Both the position numbers and the translations under genes were made by a program. Shown here piece by piece: positions 24,225 through 27,756 of a DNA stretch of 27,756 nucleotides (position 1 is the first letter of the stretch; every line of letters starts with the position of its first letter). Origin of the DNA: Chthonomonas sp. UBA2362 (GTDB lineage: Bacteria > Armatimonadota > Fimbriimonadia > Fimbriimonadales > Fimbriimonadaceae); the NCBI GenBank assembly GCA_002344135.1, contig DDTO01000010.1:1-27756 (forward strand). Reading direction: 5' to 3'. Below the pieces are notes generated by a model. That model ran no database searches. It saw only the letters and a program-made list of their open reading frames with translations, and had not been told where the DNA came from.

Positions 24225-24763
24225 TCCTCGCTCTCCCCGTCCGGGCTCTTGAGCGAGGCTAATCGGTCGAACTCGTGGCGACCTTCGTCGAAGACCTTCC
24301 GCGTCATTCCGCGAGCCTCAGCCTCCGGGCAGGGCTCGTCCCAACCGTGGCGGCAGAGCGGCTGAACCGGCAGGTTTACGACCAGGCCCTGATGAACGAG
24401 TGCCTCGACCATGAGCGCATTGCCCTCGAAGAGAGGGTAGTCCTCTTCGGGGACGACCTTTGCGAAATCATCGCTCGCGAATGCGCTCGGGGTTCCCTCG
24501 ACCGGAAACTGCTCGTCGACCGGGTAGACGACCTCCTTCTCGAGCGGTGCGCCGCAGCGCGCGCAGTCCACGATGCAGCGAGCCTGGAACTCACCCGTCA
24601 GGAGGAGCATGTTGCCGGTGCTGACCGCCTCGATAAAGCCCTCGACCTCTCCGAGCAACTCGAATTCGGACTCGCCAGGCATGGCGGTGGCGATATCGAC
24701 CGCAACGCGCCGCCCCGGATGCTGGAGGGCATCGTTGAGATCGAGGAGGTCGTCGCGCTTCAT
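24221..24763 (-). CDS. yceD: YceD/DUF177 family protein
   Basis: 180 residues. The family is tied to 23S rRNA and large-subunit ribosome assembly and usually precedes rpmF and plsX. The Cys cluster is visible ('ARCIVDCARCGAPL'), as are the later conserved 'LVVNLPVQPLC' and 'CPEAEARG', although one of the usual late Cys positions is altered. The start ATG 24763 has no Shine-Dalgarno; TAAAAT lies 9 nt upstream, suggesting a leaderless transcript. Here it runs directly into plsX with a 4-bp overlap and no rpmF between. Confidence 0.9.
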   Translation of the reverse strand: MKRDDLLDLNDALQHPGRRVAVDIATAMPGESEFELLGEVEGFIEAVSTGNMLLLTGEFQARCIVDCARCGAPLEKEVVYPVDEQFPVEGTPSAFASDDFAKVVPEEDYPLFEGNALMVEALVHQGLVVNLPVQPLCRHGWDEPCPEAEARGMTRKVFDEGRHEFDRLASLKSPDGESEE

Positions 24764-24772
24764 ACGGAGGCG

Positions 24773-24778
24773 ATTTTA
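24773..24778 (-). promoter_or_regulatory. Candidate -10 box for yceD-plsX
   Basis: TAAAAT (5/6 match to TATAAT) on the minus strand ends 9 nt before ATG 24763, in a 167-bp divergent gap. No Shine-Dalgarno and no clear -35 at 16-18 bp, so a leaderless start is possible. Confidence 0.35.
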
Positions 24779-24864
24779 CCGGCGAGATCGATCGGCACCC
24801 GTGGCACCAGGGCCCCATCAATCAGGACGGATGCGCAAAAAAAGGCGAATTCGGCGCGCGAGTT

Positions 24865-24917
24865 GGGCCGAACCGGTACTAATATAGAGGGTGTACGGGC
24901 CGTGTTGGTTCGGCCCG
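24865..24917 (+). promoter_or_regulatory. Overlapping inverted repeats in the prepilin leader
   Basis: A 10-bp perfect inverted repeat (GGGCCGAACC at 24865-24874, GGTTCGGCCC at 24907-24916) flanks an AT-rich patch (TAATATAGA, 24880-24888) that could be the -10 region. The right arm also pairs locally with CGGGCCG (24896-24902), forming a 7-bp stem with an 8-nt loop that touches the AGGAGG at 24918-24923. The two pairings exclude each other. The site could be an operator, an mRNA-stabilising 5' hairpin or a ribosome-access switch. Confidence 0.4.
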
Positions 24918-24930
24918 AGGAGGACGAATC

Positions 24931-25841
<911 letters not shown>

Positions 25842-25845
<4 letters not shown>

Positions 25846-26069
25846 ACAAGAAGTGGGTCCCGTTTGCGGTGGCAGGCATCGTTGTCGGTGTCGGCCTCGT
25901 GGTCTGGCAGGTCGTTCGAATGTCGAGCGGCGGAGCCGAGGCTAGCGCGCCCACGGAGGAACTGATAAAGACCCTTCCCAAGCCACCTGCAGGAGCTGCC
26001 CAGGAACTGCCCCCCATCGATCCTCGGATCATGGAGGGACCGGAGGGCATGCCCAAGCGCGGCGGCTAG
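25842..26069 (+). CDS. Small single-pass membrane protein
   Basis: 75 residues. Residues about 6-25 form one hydrophobic helix ('VPFAVAGIVVGVGLVVWQVV') after a basic start (MNKK), so the Pro-rich tail ('LPKPPAGAAQELPPIDPRIM') probably lies outside the cytoplasm. Its ATG overlaps the prepilin stop, which implies translational coupling. A strong terminator follows 33 bp later, so the pair forms one transcription unit. Such small partners follow H-X9-DG prepilins in related genomes (family knowledge); function unknown. Confidence 0.8.
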
Positions 26070-26102
26070 TCTCTGGAGTGCACGGTCTCGACCGCGCATT
26101 TG

Positions 26103-26136
26103 GCCCCTCGCCGGTAGCGGCGAGGGGCTTGCTTTT
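26103..26136 (+). terminator. Intrinsic terminator after the prepilin pair
   Basis: An 11-bp perfect stem (GCCCCTCGCCG at 26103-26113, CGGCGAGGGGC at 26118-26128) with a GTAG loop is followed by TTGCTTTT. It ends the unit of the two genes at 24931-26069. Confidence 0.9.
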
Positions 26137-26291
26137 ACGAGAGCGACCCCGAGAGTTGCCGGTTTCTCGGCTCATCTAGGCCCAACGGCACCGATATTGC
26201 AACACCCCGTGAACTCGGAGCCGTAGAAACGGTCTCATTGTTAGAGAATCGCGTCGGCGCGGCCGCGATCTTCTGCGAACTAGGAGACGAT

Positions 26292-26876
26292 ATGATCAAG
26301 ACCCCCTTTCGACTGACTCTCGCCATCGCGCTCGGCGCGGCAGTGACCGGTAGCCAGGCCTTCACCATGGCCACCTTTGCCGACCCCGCCCTCGATGAGA
26401 CGACACCGCTCTTCACGATCGCCGGCAACAGCATCTCCGGTGGTTGGGCCAGCACCGGTCTGCTCCTGCAGACACCCGGCTGGGGCGCGCCGGACTATGC
26501 GGATGCCAAGTTCACGATGGCGCCCGTGCCCATCTCGTTGATCGTACCGGGCTTTTGGTCGACCGGCGCGGGCCAAGTCGACTTCACGGATTCGTCCAAT
26601 AACCTCGTCCTCCGCATCACCTTCCAGAGCGGAACGCTGAGCCAAAACGGAGTCGGCGGATCCGATCTGTTCGGCAACAACGTTGCTTTCTCCGGCCCCG
26701 GCGTTCCCGCAGGCCTCACCCAGGAAACCTTCAACTTTTCGTTTGCGAACCTCGCGTCAACACCCAACGGCACGACCGCGACGGCTTCGTTCACCTCCTC
26801 CGCGGTTCCCGAGCCCGCCACTCTCGGCGCGATCGGAATCGGCATTGCGGCGCTGCTTCGACGCCGGCGCCGCTAG
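26292..26876 (+). CDS. PEP-CTERM sorted surface protein
   Basis: 194 residues from ATG 26292, with AGGAG 5 nt upstream. It has a signal peptide (about 1-24, ending 'TGSQA'), a β-rich body of about 145 residues with many Ser, Thr, Gly and Asn residues, and the sorting tail 'VPEPATLGAIGIGIAALL' ending in five Arg. That tail (PEP motif, hydrophobic helix, basic end) is the exosortase recognition signal, so the protein should be exported and processed at the membrane. No exosortase gene is in the window. The body matches no family I can name. Its own terminator follows. Confidence 0.92.
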   Translation: MIKTPFRLTLAIALGAAVTGSQAFTMATFADPALDETTPLFTIAGNSISGGWASTGLLLQTPGWGAPDYADAKFTMAPVPISLIVPGFWSTGAGQVDFTDSSNNLVLRITFQSGTLSQNGVGGSDLFGNNVAFSGPGVPAGLTQETFNFSFANLASTPNGTTATASFTSSAVPEPATLGAIGIGIAALLRRRRR

Positions 26877-26893
26877 GAGTCCCTGGGCTTCGA

Positions 26894-26934
26894 CTTGCCG
26901 GCCGTTCCTTAGATCGGCCGGCAAGACTTTGCTT
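26894..26934 (+). terminator. Hairpin terminator after the PEP-CTERM gene
   Basis: An 11-bp perfect stem (CTTGCCGGCCG at 26894-26904, CGGCCGGCAAG at 26915-26925) with a 10-nt loop is followed by ACTTTGCTTC, a weak T-tract. It begins 17 bp after the stop codon. Confidence 0.75.
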
Positions 26935-26980
26935 CTGGGAGCGACCGGGCGTCTATCGACCATGACTAGCCGTCATAGGG

Positions 26981-27640
26981 ATGATGCCCAAACAGCAATT
27001 CGCACTGGAGCCCGGCGGTCCGAAGCGCTTGGTCGTCGAGTGGAAAGCGGCTTTCAACAACGCGAAGGTTAGCGTCGATGGCCAGATCCTGAGTGAGTTT
27101 CCAAAGAGAAGGGACTTCGAGGCTGGCGGCCAATGGACTCTTGCCGACGGCCGTCGTCTGGAAGTCAGGCTCAGGTCTCGGCTCTTCCCGGGGCCGACCG
27201 TCGAGGTCATGATCGACGGTATCCCGCTATCGGGCTCGAGCGCCGATCCGATGACGCGGCTGAAGAACTCCGCGGGCGTCGTCTTATTCGTCGGCGGGTT
27301 GACCCTGCTCCTCGGGCTGATCGCCGAGTTGGCGAAGGTCGACTTTCTTTTGCGGATCGGGTTCGGCTGGATTTCGGCAGGAATCGGATTGGTCTTCATC
27401 GCCCTGGGCTTCGGCGTCCTCAAGCGTTCGATGGCGGCCTTGATCGCTGCGGTCTCGCTCTATGTGCTCGACATCGTGCTGACCTTGGTGGCGATCGCCG
27501 AAACCAAGGGGCCGCCGACCGGCATCGTCATCAAGGTCTTCCTCCTGATCGGCATGTGCCAAGGCTTCGGCGCCCTGAGCGATCTCAAGCGTGCCACAAG
27601 CCCCACGCACGTTGCCAACCCCCCGGATGGAGGGCTATAA
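26981..27640 (+). CDS. Membrane protein of unknown function
   Basis: 219 residues; no family recognised. An N-terminal soluble β-rich part (about 1-90: 'LVVEWKAAFNNAKVSVDGQ', 'GRRLEVRLRSR', 'TVEVMIDG') looks like a small β-sandwich domain. Four hydrophobic helices follow (about 98-117, 124-145, 148-168, 180-197). There is no signal peptide, so the N-terminal domain is probably cytoplasmic. Two adjacent ATG codons (26981, 26984) can serve as start; no good Shine-Dalgarno is seen. Its last codons contain the promoter of the tRNA gene. Confidence 0.78.
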   Translation: MMPKQQFALEPGGPKRLVVEWKAAFNNAKVSVDGQILSEFPKRRDFEAGGQWTLADGRRLEVRLRSRLFPGPTVEVMIDGIPLSGSSADPMTRLKNSAGVVLFVGGLTLLLGLIAELAKVDFLLRIGFGWISAGIGLVFIALGFGVLKRSMAALIAAVSLYVLDIVLTLVAIAETKGPPTGIVIKVFLLIGMCQGFGALSDLKRATSPTHVANPPDGGL

Positions 27641-27641
27641 T
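27612..27641 (+). promoter_or_regulatory. Promoter of tRNA-Val
   Basis: TTGCCA (27612-27617, 5/6 match to TTGACA) is 18 bp from a perfect TATAAT (27636-27641). The start site would be near 27648, a few bases before the tRNA. The -10 box overlaps the TAA stop of the preceding gene. Confidence 0.8.
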
Positions 27642-27651
27642 AGACCTCCCC

Positions 27652-27726
27652 GGGCGGTTAGCTCAGTGGTAGAGCACTACAATGACACTGTAGGGGCCAC
27701 AGGATCAAGTCCTGTACCGCCCACCA
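27652..27726 (+). tRNA. tRNA-Val (anticodon GAC)
   Basis: 75 nt with a full cloverleaf: acceptor GGGCGGT/ACCGCCC; D stem GCTC/GAGC; anticodon stem CTACA/TGTAG with loop ATGACAC, giving anticodon GAC at 27684-27686 (Val, GUC/GUU codons); variable loop GGGCC; T stem ACAGG/CCTGT. The 3' CCA is encoded. The T loop reads ATCAAGT, with A where nearly all bacterial tRNAs have T54. The last 30 bases of the window after it hold nothing I can identify. Confidence 0.95.
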
Positions 27727-27756
27727 ATTTCTAGGTTCACTTTTAGAGCCATCTGC

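Noticed and set aside
26250..26276. GC-rich inverted repeat (ATCGCG...CGCGAT) before the PEP-CTERM gene
   Set aside because: The stem is only 6 bp in very GC-rich DNA and is not placed at a promoter I can recognise.

Overview
This is a GC-rich bacterial window with 24 protein genes and one tRNA gene. It most likely comes from Armatimonadota (Fimbriimonadia-like). The best clue is a type IV prepilin-like protein with an H-X9-DG box (DUF1559 type) and an N-terminal helix of the kind abundant in that phylum. A PEP-CTERM protein and both Shine-Dalgarno-led and possibly leaderless genes fit with this. The assignment is inferred from family knowledge; there is no rRNA in the window.

Layout. Positions 1-337 are non-coding and hold palindromic, REP-like repeats and a tandem 64/65-bp repeat. 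Positions 338-7033 (minus strand) form a tightly coupled five-gene run, in transcription order: secreted esterase, a 652-residue protein of unknown family with a coiled coil, a DapF-family epimerase, a DAO-type FAD oxidoreductase, and an HcnB-like FAD/[2Fe-2S] oxidoreductase. The last three look like an 'epimerise, then oxidise the D-amino acid' pathway analogous to hydroxyproline catabolism. The DapF-like protein has lost residues DapF uses to hold the distal end of diaminopimelate, so its substrate is probably different.

Positions 7103-9911 (plus) carry a DarA/PII-like cyclic-di-AMP receptor, the NAD-dependent DNA ligase LigA and the mechanosensitive channel MscL. Positions 9935-20916 (minus) hold nine co-directional genes. 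The first five are a zinc-ribbon protein, a membrane-anchored vWA-like protein, a polytopic HtrA-like serine protease, a 1063-residue tubulin-like GTPase with a C-terminal zinc ribbon, and an FHA protein. After them come a cysteine desulfurase, a TPR membrane protein, a two-lobed retropepsin-like protein with a PDZ domain, and a small protein of unknown function. The first four genes overlap or are separated by 4 bp. This tubulin/vWA/protease/FHA cassette is the best candidate for a poorly described system, plausibly an envelope-associated GTPase assembly with regulated proteolysis.

Positions 21001-27756 hold a secreted GH2 glycosidase (plus), the yceD-plsX pair without rpmF between them (minus), the prepilin-like gene coupled to a small membrane protein and closed by a strong terminator, a PEP-CTERM protein with its own terminator, a membrane protein of unknown function, and tRNA-Val(GAC), whose promoter lies inside the end of the preceding gene.
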